From an uncultured Bacilli bacterium (GTDB lineage: Bacteria; Bacillota_I; Bacilli_A; RF39; UBA660): a DNA stretch of 64,000 nt. A program made the translations under genes and the position numbers. Under the pieces are notes generated by a model. It worked only from the letters and a program-made list of their open reading frames with translations. It was not told the DNA's origin and ran no database searches. The first letter of the stretch is position 1. Each line of letters begins with the position of its first letter. Below are positions 53,788-62,776 of this stretch, piece after piece. The stretch spans positions 1-64,000 of the forward strand of contig CANRNY010000007.1 of assembly GCA_947632085.1 (NCBI GenBank), given 5' to 3'.

Positions 53788-54657
53788 ATGGAAAAATTAA
53801 TGGATTTACATGTTCATAGTGTATATTCTGATGGATGTGATACACCAGAAGAAATTGTAAAAAAAGCACAGGATTTGAATATCGGTGTCTTGGCTATTAC
53901 TGATCACGATAATATAGAAGGATCTAAGGAATTAGTGAAGATAAAACCTCAAGGGCTTGAAATATATAGTGGGGTTGAATTAACAGCTAAAGTAAATAAA
54001 GGGAGAATGCATATTTTAGGATATAATATTGATTTAGATAATTTAGAGTTAAATAGGGTTTTAAAGGAACAAAAGGAGGCAGCAATATATAATTTATTGT
54101 TATATATTGATATTTTAAAAAAAGATTTTAATTTAGAAATTCCTAATGATGAAGTAGATAAAATAATAAGTATTAAAGGTAATATTGGAAGACCACAATT
54201 GGCTCTATTATTAATTAAGTTAGGGTATGCTAGTGAAGTAGAAGAAACATTTCAAAAATATTTAATAGCAGCTTATGAAAAGGTTAGAAAAGTAAAGAAA
54301 GGATTGACTAAAGAAGAATGTATTGAACTAATTAATGGGGCAGGAGGAATTGCGGTACTGGCTCATCCTAATAGTTTAAAGTTAGATTTACAAGAGTTAA
54401 AAAAAGAAATACTTTATCTTAAAAAGATTGGTTTAAAAGGAATAGAAACGATACATTCTAATTTGAGTATTCAAGAAAGAATGGCTTATCATAAAATAGC
54501 TTTAGAAGAAAGATTATTAGAAAGTGGGGGAACTGATTATCATGGTTTTGAAGTAAAACCTGATATTGAATTAGGTAGGGGAAGAGATAGCAATGTTAGG
54601 ATACCAAAGGGTAGTTTATCTTTAACAAAATGTGTTAAATCGAGATATAAGAATTAA
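53788..54657 (+). CDS. PHP-domain phosphoesterase
   Basis: 289 aa from ATG 53788 (seven bases after AGAGG; the preceding ATG is too close). Metal-binding motifs: DLHVHSVYSDG, ITDHDNIEG, GVELTAK, MHILGYN, VLAHPN and GGTDYHG. This matches the stand-alone PHP enzymes related to RNase AM (nucleoside 3',5'-bisphosphate phosphatase). Divergent from LysR. The substrate is inferred from the family. Confidence 0.88.
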   Translation: MEKLMDLHVHSVYSDGCDTPEEIVKKAQDLNIGVLAITDHDNIEGSKELVKIKPQGLEIYSGVELTAKVNKGRMHILGYNIDLDNLELNRVLKEQKEAAIYNLLLYIDILKKDFNLEIPNDEVDKIISIKGNIGRPQLALLLIKLGYASEVEETFQKYLIAAYEKVRKVKKGLTKEECIELINGAGGIAVLAHPNSLKLDLQELKKEILYLKKIGLKGIETIHSNLSIQERMAYHKIALEERLLESGGTDYHGFEVKPDIELGRGRDSNVRIPKGSLSLTKCVKSRYKN

Positions 54658-54712
54658 ATAGTTTTTTTACTTGCTTTATGCTATAATAAAATATAGTAAA
54701 GTAGGTGAGTAA

Positions 54713-56251
54713 ATGCTAACTAATGAATTAAAAGCAATAGAAGTATTAATGAAACATTTAGTTAATGGTACAGATTTGCGTAAAGAAGCATTCTCATCAT
54801 TTACAGATTTAAGAAATTTTGAAACAGCAAAAGTTAATTTATTTAACATGATTTCAATAAATACATTATTAGATACTTATGAAAATAATCCGTCTTTTTC
54901 TTTAGAATTCTTCTTATTTAAAGGGATTATACCCGGCTTATATGAAAGTCCTTGTGTAACACCTTCAATAGATAAGAAATTTCAAAATGATATTAAAGGA
55001 TTTTATGATAAATTAATACAAGCTTTACATGAAGGCAACTATGTGTTTGATGAAAATAATAATTTATTTGTTTCAAGTGAAGAATTAGAAACGGTAGTAC
55101 CACAAATTTGGTTATATCGTTTATCTAATGCCTTTAGAAAAAGTACTTATAAAGAAATGTTTTTATATAATAAAAAGAGTGAAAATAATATATTAGATAT
55201 TAATGGTTTAATAGATTATTTAAGACATACTAAAACTTTCTTAGTATCAATGTCAGCGATGAGTCCTAATGCTGATTTAGCAAACGAATTTAAAGTAGCA
55301 AGAAGTAAAACAATAGAAAGTTATAAAGATAGTAAAGAAGTTAAAGTTGATGATGTTATTCAGACTTTTAAAGAGAATGTAGCAAGTGATGTAACAGTAA
55401 GTGTTAGTAAGTATAAGTTGGCTGATGCATTTTGGTTAGTTAAGAAAGCTGAGAAGTATAAACCAGATTTTTATAGTGAACCATTAGAAGTTCAACAACA
55501 ACTAATTAATACATGGTTAATAGAGTTTATTAATAGTAATGATATAGCTAATCGTCAGACACAAAAATATGTATTAGCTTCGACTTTAAGAGAAGATGCA
55601 TCTTATCGTGGTGAAGATATTCCAATAAATGATATTTTAAGTGGGTTATTTAACTTATATATTAGTTTAATTAGTGAAATAGAAGATTTAGATTTAACAG
55701 ATATATCTTTAAGCGATTTTCGTTTATCAAACTATTTAAGTAAAACATTACAAGAAAATCTAGCTAAACTTACGGAAATAATAAAATTAATAAATAGTGA
55801 ACATATAGTAAAAATTGAAGCGAAAGAAAAAGCGAAAGAAGAATTAGATAAATTAAGAGTTGTAAAACAAGATAATGATTTAGATAAATTAGAGATGCGT
55901 AATAAAAAATATCAAAAAGCTTTGGCAGAATATCAAGAAAAAGAAGCTTTAGAAGGAGAACATCAAGTAATGCGAAATCAATTACAAGCCCTTATTTCAG
56001 AAGAACAAAAATCTTCTTTAACTAATATTGCTTTTGATAATGAAAAGATAATGGCTTTAATATTAGAAGCAACAAAAAGAGGAAGAGTTTATATAAATGC
56101 TAAAGGAACAAGTTTATATATTGAACTATATAATGATACACTTGGTAAAAATGTTTTTAAAGCATCTATTGGTTTAGATAAATTATTAGAATTTATTAAT
56201 AATGTTAACTTAACATTAGATGATATAGCTCATACAAAGAAGGTTTCTTAA
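54713..56251 (+). CDS. Hypothetical protein with coiled coil (first of three unknown genes)
   Basis: 512 aa, cytoplasmic, mainly helical. A coiled coil rich in Glu/Lys/Gln spans about residues 350-435 (IEAKEKAKEELDKLRVVKQD, KKYQKALAEYQEKEALEGEH). A small C-terminal beta domain follows (GRVYINAKGTSLYIELYND) with a regular strand pattern. No enzyme motif. AGGTGAG precedes the ATG and a TATAAT lies about 30 bases upstream. It heads a run of three unknown genes on the same strand. Confidence 0.65.
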   Translation: MLTNELKAIEVLMKHLVNGTDLRKEAFSSFTDLRNFETAKVNLFNMISINTLLDTYENNPSFSLEFFLFKGIIPGLYESPCVTPSIDKKFQNDIKGFYDKLIQALHEGNYVFDENNNLFVSSEELETVVPQIWLYRLSNAFRKSTYKEMFLYNKKSENNILDINGLIDYLRHTKTFLVSMSAMSPNADLANEFKVARSKTIESYKDSKEVKVDDVIQTFKENVASDVTVSVSKYKLADAFWLVKKAEKYKPDFYSEPLEVQQQLINTWLIEFINSNDIANRQTQKYVLASTLREDASYRGEDIPINDILSGLFNLYISLISEIEDLDLTDISLSDFRLSNYLSKTLQENLAKLTEIIKLINSEHIVKIEAKEKAKEELDKLRVVKQDNDLDKLEMRNKKYQKALAEYQEKEALEGEHQVMRNQLQALISEEQKSSLTNIAFDNEKIMALILEATKRGRVYINAKGTSLYIELYNDTLGKNVFKASIGLDKLLEFINNVNLTLDDIAHTKKVS

Positions 56252-56265
56252 TAATCTTCTTTTTT
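56237..56265 (+). terminator. Possible terminator
   Basis: AAGAAG pairs with CTTCTT across a 13-base loop and is followed by Ts; the stem is short. Confidence 0.5.
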
Positions 56266-56305
56266 ATTTTACTTTTTTTTGTTACAATGAAGGTAGGTGG
56301 TATAA

Positions 56306-56563
56306 ATGGGTTTAACAGTAAAGAATAAAAATAATTATGAATTAGCTGATAATTTGGCTTCATTTTTTGCCGTAGATTTAAAAGATGATCCACTACCAGA
56401 TTATATAGATTTAAAAAATAAAATATATAATTCTGATTTAGATACAGAAGAAAAATCAAATATAATTAATACAATAAATTCTTTAAAAATGACTAAATCA
56501 ATGAAAGAACAACAAAAAATAATTAAAGAAATAGAAAAATTAAAAGATACATATAATTTATAA
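56306..56563 (+). CDS. Small helical protein
   Basis: 85 aa, entirely helical by composition (YELADNLASFFAVDLKDDP, then Lys/Glu-rich helices ending EIEKLKDTYNL). AGGTGGTATAA precedes the ATG and a TTACAATG -10-like box lies just before it. No family recognised. It is followed 20 bases later by the 379-aa gene, so the two are probably one transcript. Confidence 0.6.
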   Translation: MGLTVKNKNNYELADNLASFFAVDLKDDPLPDYIDLKNKIYNSDLDTEEKSNIINTINSLKMTKSMKEQQKIIKEIEKLKDTYNL

Positions 56564-56583
56564 AAAAAGGGTATGAGAGATTA

Positions 56584-57723
56584 ATGGAAGAGAAAAAGAA
56601 GGATACTTTATTACAATTTGTTAAAGCTAATAAATCTTTTTCTGATGCCTTAATGAAAGATAAGTATCCTGATGCTAATCCTTATATAAATTTTGAATTA
56701 GTGTTTATTTATTTAAATGCTAATATGGAACTTTTAAGAGAATATGATGTAGAAACTTATGAGTTTATTAGTGAGATGTTTAATAATTCTAATTATTATA
56801 TTGAAGGGAATTTTGTTTATATAGATAATCTAGCTTATAGTATTGATTCTTTTATTAATTTAGTACACAAATTAGAAGGATGTAAACATAAAGCAATAAA
56901 AATTCCCCAACAACTATTTGTGGAAAGTAAAAATAACGGGCGTGAAATTCCGAAAAGAGAGTGTAAGGTTTATTCGTTTAATGATTATAAAAGATTTACT
57001 GCATATGAAATGAGTGAAAGAGATTTGATATTTCAATATACGAATAGAGTTGATAAAGCAACAAAACCTTATATTGAACAAGTTGCTTATAATTTTAGGA
57101 GGTTTATTAGTTTTGTAGTTACTAACTATTTTAATGGACAACAAAAAAAATTAAATAATAAAGAATTGTTAATAATATCATCATATATAAATTTATTTCC
57201 ATTGTTTAGTTATGGAAAAGATTTAGTTGAATTTCCATATGGAATGTTTCCTATACCGATTAATGAAATAGGAGTAGCTAAAATAACTTTTGATGATCAA
57301 GAAGTATTAGAACTTAATAGAAAATATAAGCGTGTTCAAGAAAAAGTGAGTCAGCTGACTTTTCAAGAAAAGTTTGTAAGGGATAATGGTTATGCAGATT
57401 CACAGAGTTTAAGTAAAATTAGAAGAAAAATAGATGCTTTAGAGAATAGGGCGATGGAACTATTATATGAGTTATATGAAACAACACATTATGAACATAT
57501 TTTTAATCCAACATTTTTAAAAAACGTATGGCAAAGTTTTAAAGGTAATACAATTGATATTAATACTTTATTTCATAATCCAGTATTAAAAATATTTGCG
57601 ATTCAAAAGGGAGTTACTAATTTCTATTGTGCTATGCATTTAGATGTATTAACTAAGTTAATAGATAATGATATTATTTTAGAAGTTTTAAATAGTGAAC
57701 AAAAGTTATTATTAGATAATTAA
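56584..57723 (+). CDS. Hypothetical protein of 379 aa
   Basis: A cytoplasmic, mostly helical protein rich in Tyr, Phe and Asn. A repeated aromatic pattern (NPYINFELVFIYLNANMELL, YIDNLAYSIDSFINLVHKL) marks the N-terminal half and there is a helical hairpin near 240-300. No recognised motif, signal or membrane span. The ribosome binding site is weak (GAGAGATTA). It seems to form a unit with the two genes before it and ends at a shared terminator. Confidence 0.6.
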   Translation: MEEKKKDTLLQFVKANKSFSDALMKDKYPDANPYINFELVFIYLNANMELLREYDVETYEFISEMFNNSNYYIEGNFVYIDNLAYSIDSFINLVHKLEGCKHKAIKIPQQLFVESKNNGREIPKRECKVYSFNDYKRFTAYEMSERDLIFQYTNRVDKATKPYIEQVAYNFRRFISFVVTNYFNGQQKKLNNKELLIISSYINLFPLFSYGKDLVEFPYGMFPIPINEIGVAKITFDDQEVLELNRKYKRVQEKVSQLTFQEKFVRDNGYADSQSLSKIRRKIDALENRAMELLYELYETTHYEHIFNPTFLKNVWQSFKGNTIDINTLFHNPVLKIFAIQKGVTNFYCAMHLDVLTKLIDNDIILEVLNSEQKLLLDN

Positions 57724-57749
57724 AAAAGTAGGAATTAAATCCTACTTTT
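57723..57749. terminator. Shared bidirectional terminator
   Basis: AAAAGTAGGA pairs with TCCTACTTTT around ATTAAA, between the 379-aa gene and the convergent HTH-like gene. Confidence 0.88.
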
Positions 57750-58266
57750 AATATGACAATAATTTGCAGTTATATAGTTCTAATAATTCATTTACTTCTC
57801 TTATTTTGTAGATTTTTTCGATAAAACAGAATCTTATAATTAAATCATATTCGTTATTTTTAGGTAACGAGTAAGATGCGCTTAAAAGTAAATCTTCAAA
57901 TTCTTTTTCATTTAATTCTAGAGCAAGACCTAATAGAATAACGGTGTCTTTACTAGGATGATATGTAGCATCGCTTCTAATTTTAGAAAATAAACGACGA
58001 TCTAGATGAACCTTATTATAAACTTCACTATCTTTTAAATGACGTTCATCAATAAAATTAAATAGAACTTTCTGAAAATTACTTTCTTCTTTATTGTCAT
58101 TGATATATTGAGTGATATTTTGTTCTTCACAGATGTCTTCAATTTGCGCATTTTGTAAACAGCAAGCTTGATCTAAATTATAACGTGCTTTACTGAAATT
58201 AACATAAACATTAGTATCTAAATTGTTTTTAATATATTCTTGTAATTTAGTTTGAATTTTTTTCAT
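57748..58266 (-). CDS. XRE/HTH-like protein
   Basis: 172 aa from ATG 58266, eight bases after GGAG. The conserved block is KVHLDRRLFSKIRSDATYHPSKDTV followed by a helix pair (LLGLALELNEKEFEDLL, SASYSLPKNNEYDLIIRFC). I recall this segment as a helix-turn-helix-like domain common in Firmicutes proteins, alone or fused to signalling or toxin-like domains. The N-terminal 80 residues are helical and unassigned. Divergent from the 136-aa/VWA operon, which it may regulate (inference). Confidence 0.65.
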   Translation of the reverse strand: MKKIQTKLQEYIKNNLDTNVYVNFSKARYNLDQACCLQNAQIEDICEEQNITQYINDNKEESNFQKVLFNFIDERHLKDSEVYNKVHLDRRLFSKIRSDATYHPSKDTVILLGLALELNEKEFEDLLLSASYSLPKNNEYDLIIRFCFIEKIYKIREVNELLELYNCKLLSY

Positions 58267-58386
58267 AATCATTTCTCCTAAATGTATTATATCAAAAAAA
58301 TATAAAATTAATATGATTTGTCGCATTGAAAGTGACCTTTTTAATTTTAAAAAGGAGTATTATCGCTTTAGAAAGAAGGAAGAGAG

Positions 58387-58797
58387 ATGGAAGAAGGATT
58401 AAAAAGAATTGAAGAAAATTCTTTAATAAAAATATCATCAAGTTGGGGACTTGGGTATCCACCAGGAAAGATTAAAGAAATAATAACTCAAGATGGAAAG
58501 TTATATTATTATCATAATTACTTATATTTAACAGAGCAAATGCAAAAAGATAATATTAGTAGAGAATCGTTAGTTGAAGTTAAAAAATTAAATGATAAAG
58601 AAATGAATGAAGTTACTAATTTTATTAAAAAAGAGATTGTAGGTAAAAGTTTTGAAGATGTAAGAATTTATGATGTAACTTATTCAGTAAGTGGTTATTA
58701 TGAAAAACAGTATTTTTGTATTGTAAATAATATTTCAGAAAATGGAATACAAAAGAAAGCAGAAAAATTATTTAAAAAAATTAAGGGAGGAAAGTAA
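58387..58797 (+). CDS. Hypothetical protein upstream of the VWA gene
   Basis: 136 aa, cytoplasmic, alpha/beta (KISSSWGLGYPPGKIKEII, KLYYYHNYLYLTEQ, FCIVNNISENGIQKKAEKLF). No known family. AAGGAAGAG precedes the ATG and only one base separates its stop from the VWA start, whose ribosome binding site (GGGAGG) lies in its last codons. The two are translationally coupled and probably act together. Confidence 0.65.
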   Translation: MEEGLKRIEENSLIKISSSWGLGYPPGKIKEIITQDGKLYYYHNYLYLTEQMQKDNISRESLVEVKKLNDKEMNEVTNFIKKEIVGKSFEDVRIYDVTYSVSGYYEKQYFCIVNNISENGIQKKAEKLFKKIKGGK

Positions 58798-58798
58798 A

Positions 58799-59404
58799 AT
58801 GACAAAGAAAAAAGAATTAGATGTAGTATTTTTGCTTGATAGAAGTGGATCAATGCAAGGCAGTGAAAAAGATACAATAGGTGGTTATAATAGTTATTTA
58901 AATAAACAAAGAAATAATAAATATAATACAAAAGTTACAACTGTATTATTTGATAATGAATATGAGTTATTAATTAAGAGAAAAGATATTAGAGAAGTTA
59001 AAGATTTAACTGATAAAGAATATTATGTAAGAGGTTGTACGGCTTTATATGATGCAATTGGTAGAACAATAACTACATTGGATAAAGAATTAAAAGGTAA
59101 TAAGGTTTTATTTGTTATTACAACTGATGGATTAGAAAATGCCTCATGTGAATATACTAAAAGTAAAGTAAAAAATTTAATTGAAAAACATAGTGATTGG
59201 GAATTTTTGTATATTGGAGCTAATATAGATTCTTATGCTGAAGGTTCGGCTATAGGGATTAAAGCTAATAATATAGCAAATTATCAAAAGACAGAAAAAG
59301 GGACGAAAAATTTATATAAAGCTATTGAATATGTATCTGATTCATTATGTGAATATGAAGCAATTAATGCTAATTGGAAAGAAGAATTAGAAAAAGTTGA
59401 TTAA
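58799..59404 (+). CDS. Cytoplasmic von Willebrand factor A domain protein
   Basis: 201 aa, a single VWA domain with a complete metal-ion-dependent adhesion site: DRSGS (Asp14, Ser16, Ser18), Thr in GCTALYD (about 81) and Asp in TTDGLEN (about 110). No signal peptide. This type (YegL/TerY-like) is found in phage-, stress- and tellurite-resistance-like modules. I prefer ATG 58799 because GGGAGG lies seven bases before it. The last codons (EKVD-stop) lie in the left copy of a 36-bp repeat. Confidence 0.85.
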   Translation: MTKKKELDVVFLLDRSGSMQGSEKDTIGGYNSYLNKQRNNKYNTKVTTVLFDNEYELLIKRKDIREVKDLTDKEYYVRGCTALYDAIGRTITTLDKELKGNKVLFVITTDGLENASCEYTKSKVKNLIEKHSDWEFLYIGANIDSYAEGSAIGIKANNIANYQKTEKGTKNLYKAIEYVSDSLCEYEAINANWKEELEKVD

Positions 59405-59426
59405 TTACTAATCAACTTTTAGTTTG
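59391..59426. repeat. 36-bp direct repeat, left copy (also a hairpin)
   Basis: AAAAAGTTGATTAATTACTA and the following 16 bases are identical to 62741-62776. Each copy is a 12-bp inverted repeat (AAAAGTTGATTA with TAATCAACTTTT) that would serve as a bidirectional terminator. This copy holds the VWA gene's last codons on the plus strand and, on the minus strand, a KLKVD-stop remnant identical to the sirtuin C-terminus. Confidence 0.95.
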
Positions 59427-59456
59427 AAAAAAATTGCAAAAAAGTTTATTAACAGA

Positions 59457-59487
59457 TTGACAAATATTGGCCGGGGGGGGGTATATT
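59457..59487 (+). promoter_or_regulatory. Promoter with a nine-G tract in its spacer, likely phase-variable
   Basis: TTGACA (59457-59462) and TATATT (59482-59487) flank a 19-base spacer holding nine consecutive Gs (59473-59481). A run of Gs this long is unique in this very AT-rich window. Loss or gain of one or two Gs would move spacing towards or away from 17. Confidence 0.75.
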
Positions 59488-59513
59488 TATTATAGATAGT
59501 AGAGGTGTATATA

Positions 59514-62500
59514 GTGAGAAGAGTTAATAAAATAATAAAAGAAAGAATGAGTAATATAGTTTGTTTAATCTTATGCTTTAATCTTATAATATCTTTATTT
59601 GCACCAATGATGTTAGTATCAGCTGATGATTCAGATATTTTATTGGCAGTTGATAATGATACTATGGATACTTATCAAGATGCATTGATTAATGAAGAAA
59701 ATGGTTCAATGTATGCAGGACGAGTTTGGACAGATAAATCAGTATTCACTGATGATATTTCATTAGATTATGCAACAGATGGATATGATGGAACTATAAC
59801 AAATAATAGTGATTTTTTGCATGCTTTTTCTGCATTAGGAAGTAGTCAAAATGTTATTTCAGTAGAAAAATCACCATTAGATGTTGTTTTATTATTGGAT
59901 ATATCAACTTCAATGACTAGTAAGACAGTTGGTCAAAATGTTAAATATGTTGATGTGGCTGAAAAGGTAATTAAACAAGCTAATGATCTTATTAGTACTT
60001 TAATGGGTGATGATCCAAATTATGAAGTTAATTCATCTAATCGTGTAGCAGTGGTATTATACGCTGGTGGATCACAAGTTCTTTTACCTTTAGATCATTA
60101 TCAAGCATTATCAAGTAGTCCAACTCAAGTAAGTTCTATTATTAGTGAAAGTAATAAGGCTGAAATAGAATATTTAACTTTAGATATTTATGATAAAACT
60201 AAACACACATCTTCTGAAACTGATTTAAAGGCTTCTACTAAGTATTGGCCAAAAGTTAAAACTAATGTTACTAAAATAAATAAAAGTAGAATTGTTGAAA
60301 GTGATGGTCAGATAGAAAGTGAATTTATGTTTGCTGATTCAACTTATTTACAAGGAGCTTTGTATCAAGGAATGAATATTTTAGCAACTGAGAAAAATAC
60401 TACATATACTAATCCTAAAACAGGTAAAATAGAACAAAGAGTGCCAATATTAATAACTTTAACAGATGGTGGTACTAATGTAGTTGGAGCAACTGAAACA
60501 AACTTAAAAAGTGATACTCCTTCTTCTAGTGAATCATTATCAAGTAAAGTAAATTGGTGGAATCCACTTGGTTGGGTTAAAGAAAATAATGATATTAAAG
60601 CTATTTTACCGACTAAAAAGAGCGATAACACATGGGAACGTTTTATAGCGAGTCCAAATGGTAATCCTTTTTATGTTACTTTAAGTGGTACAGATGATAA
60701 AGTCAAAAAAGCTATATCTCCAAGAACTGTTGCTGTATTATTAACAGCAGGTTTTATGAAGAAAAAAGTTGAAGATAATTATACTGTTAATAATCCTAAT
60801 GGTAATAAGGTGTTTTTACAATCTTATGGAATAGGTTTAAATGTTGAAAATTTATCAGATAGAGAATTAGTTCAATTAAATTCAACAATGAATCCTCGTG
60901 AATATATTAAAGCTGATGTTAGTGAAGAACAAATAAAAGAAGCATATGAAACATTAGAAAAATACATAAAAGGGGAAAGTCCAACATTAACATTTAATCC
61001 AAATTATAAATGGGTTGATATTAAGCTAAGTGCTTCATGGACTTATGAACATCCTTCTGGTAAAGATTCTAAATATGATATAAAATCTATTGAAGATGTT
61101 TATTATATTGATCAATATTTTGTAGCAGATACTGATAGCCTTGGTGATAAATTTAAACAGATACTATATAAAATAAATGGTGATACTTTTAATCCTATAG
61201 AAGGCTTTAATTCTTATGGTAGTGAAAATGCTATAACATATATGGATCCAATTGGTCAATATATGGAAGTTAAAGACATTAAGAATTTATTATTATTTGG
61301 TAAATTATATGATATAAGTTTTGATAAAACAGAATATTACATTGTTAAAAATGGTAAAGAAGTGGAATATGATACTAAACCTGAAAAATATAATTATTTA
61401 AGAAAATATTATAAGATAGAAAATAATGATGGTGGTAATATTATAAATTATTGTTATCCTACAGTAGATGATAAAGGAAATGTTCATTATAATGTTACAT
61501 TTAATTTAGATGATATTGAAATATATGTTGAATCTGGAAAAGGTAATAAAAGTATTGAAAGTTTATATATTATTGTTCCAAGCAATGCATTACCTCTTCA
61601 ATTAGCAACAATAAATTTAAATCGTAAAGATAGTATTACATCTTATAGTACTAATATAGATGATAAAACTAATTCAACTCCATTAAGAGTGTTTTATGAA
61701 GTTGGTTTAGATGATAGTATTTTATCTAATAATAGTATTGATTCGAGTAAGCTAAGTAATGATTACATAAAAAATAATTATAAAGATGGATATTTATATT
61801 TTTATTCTAACTATTATAGCTCTACTAATTATAATGACTATACAGCTGATATTCAAGATGGTGCAAGATCTAAGGGTGATGCATTCTCAACAATGTCACC
61901 TAGTGTTAACAATAGATATTATATATTTCAAAATAATTTAAAAATATATAAATATGCATATGTTATTGGCGATAATGGTGAAGTAGTTAAAGAAAGTAAT
62001 CCAAAGTTCTTTGGTGGTACTGTTTATGATGGTGAGTATGCTGGTAAAACAGAAAAGGGTCAAATAAACGAAATGGCCAAAAATACTTTACGACAAGCTT
62101 TTAATGATGGTAAATTAACTAAAGGTGATATTGTTACTTTAGCAGATGATGTTATTACTTATGGAGAAACTACAAGTTCTGATAATTATTATTATTTTGC
62201 TATTGATTATTATATGCCAACAAGTGGTGGAAAAGGAAAAAGAATTCAATATGTTGTATCTCGTAAGGGCTCAGAATTTGGATTAGGCTTGTTAAATGGT
62301 GAATTACCAAAAGGAGATTTCTTATGTTGGTATGATGCCAATGGTAAGTATAATGAGACTTATAATTATGATGAAAATATACCAAGTGATAAAAGAAATA
62401 ATGGTGCAAATTGGGTTCTAGCCACTAAGATTGGTGGTTTAAGAACTGGTGATTTACATCAAAGTATTTTAATGAAAGAAGAAAATAAAACTGGTACTTC

Positions 62501-62735
62501 AAAAAGTTATTACTTACCGGTAATTGCTGATAATTTAAGTACTGAAGGCTCAGATGTGATTTTAAATACTTATTTAGGTAATAATGGTCTAATTAAATAT
62601 AAATTTAGTATTAATTCGCCTAATACTAAAGATATAGTATTTTTATTTATAGTATTCTTTATTATTAATTCTATTTTGTTACTAATTTTATTATATAAAA
62701 AAAATTATTTTAAGAAAATTAAATATCAAAATTAA
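59514..62735 (+). CDS. Large VWA-domain cell-surface protein
   Basis: 1073 aa from GTG 59514, six bases after TAGAGGTG. Signal peptide at about 10-38 (LCFNLIISLFAPMMLVSA). VWA domain from about 124 with metal site DISTS (Asp129) and LTDGG; a long insert (about 240-360) interrupts it. A beta-rich stalk with repeated YxxxYY patterns follows. The C-terminus has a membrane segment (about 1043-1063) and a basic tail (KKNYFKKIKYQN), not an LPxTG motif. Likely adhesin or pilus-tip-like protein. Its promoter carries a G9 tract and the gene lies between 36-bp direct repeats. Confidence 0.85.
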   Translation: MRRVNKIIKERMSNIVCLILCFNLIISLFAPMMLVSADDSDILLAVDNDTMDTYQDALINEENGSMYAGRVWTDKSVFTDDISLDYATDGYDGTITNNSDFLHAFSALGSSQNVISVEKSPLDVVLLLDISTSMTSKTVGQNVKYVDVAEKVIKQANDLISTLMGDDPNYEVNSSNRVAVVLYAGGSQVLLPLDHYQALSSSPTQVSSIISESNKAEIEYLTLDIYDKTKHTSSETDLKASTKYWPKVKTNVTKINKSRIVESDGQIESEFMFADSTYLQGALYQGMNILATEKNTTYTNPKTGKIEQRVPILITLTDGGTNVVGATETNLKSDTPSSSESLSSKVNWWNPLGWVKENNDIKAILPTKKSDNTWERFIASPNGNPFYVTLSGTDDKVKKAISPRTVAVLLTAGFMKKKVEDNYTVNNPNGNKVFLQSYGIGLNVENLSDRELVQLNSTMNPREYIKADVSEEQIKEAYETLEKYIKGESPTLTFNPNYKWVDIKLSASWTYEHPSGKDSKYDIKSIEDVYYIDQYFVADTDSLGDKFKQILYKINGDTFNPIEGFNSYGSENAITYMDPIGQYMEVKDIKNLLLFGKLYDISFDKTEYYIVKNGKEVEYDTKPEKYNYLRKYYKIENNDGGNIINYCYPTVDDKGNVHYNVTFNLDDIEIYVESGKGNKSIESLYIIVPSNALPLQLATINLNRKDSITSYSTNIDDKTNSTPLRVFYEVGLDDSILSNNSIDSSKLSNDYIKNNYKDGYLYFYSNYYSSTNYNDYTADIQDGARSKGDAFSTMSPSVNNRYYIFQNNLKIYKYAYVIGDNGEVVKESNPKFFGGTVYDGEYAGKTEKGQINEMAKNTLRQAFNDGKLTKGDIVTLADDVITYGETTSSDNYYYFAIDYYMPTSGGKGKRIQYVVSRKGSEFGLGLLNGELPKGDFLCWYDANGKYNETYNYDENIPSDKRNNGANWVLATKIGGLRTGDLHQSILMKEENKTGTSKSYYLPVIADNLSTEGSDVILNTYLGNNGLIKYKFSINSPNTKDIVFLFIVFFIINSILLLILLYKKNYFKKIKYQN

Positions 62736-62740
62736 TAATT

Positions 62741-62776
62741 AAAAAGTTGATTAATTACTAATCAACTTTTAGTTTG
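62741..62776. repeat. 36-bp direct repeat, right copy
   Basis: Identical to 59391-59426 over 36 bases, 3350 bp apart. Here it holds the sirtuin's last codons on the minus strand. On the plus strand it holds a KVD-stop remnant like the end of the small VWA gene. It doubles as terminator between the surface gene and the sirtuin gene. Confidence 0.95.

Noticed and set aside
59473-59481. Poly-G tract as an assembly artefact only
   Set aside because: It cannot be excluded, since homopolymer length is error-prone, but its position exactly between -35 and -10 boxes is biologically coherent.
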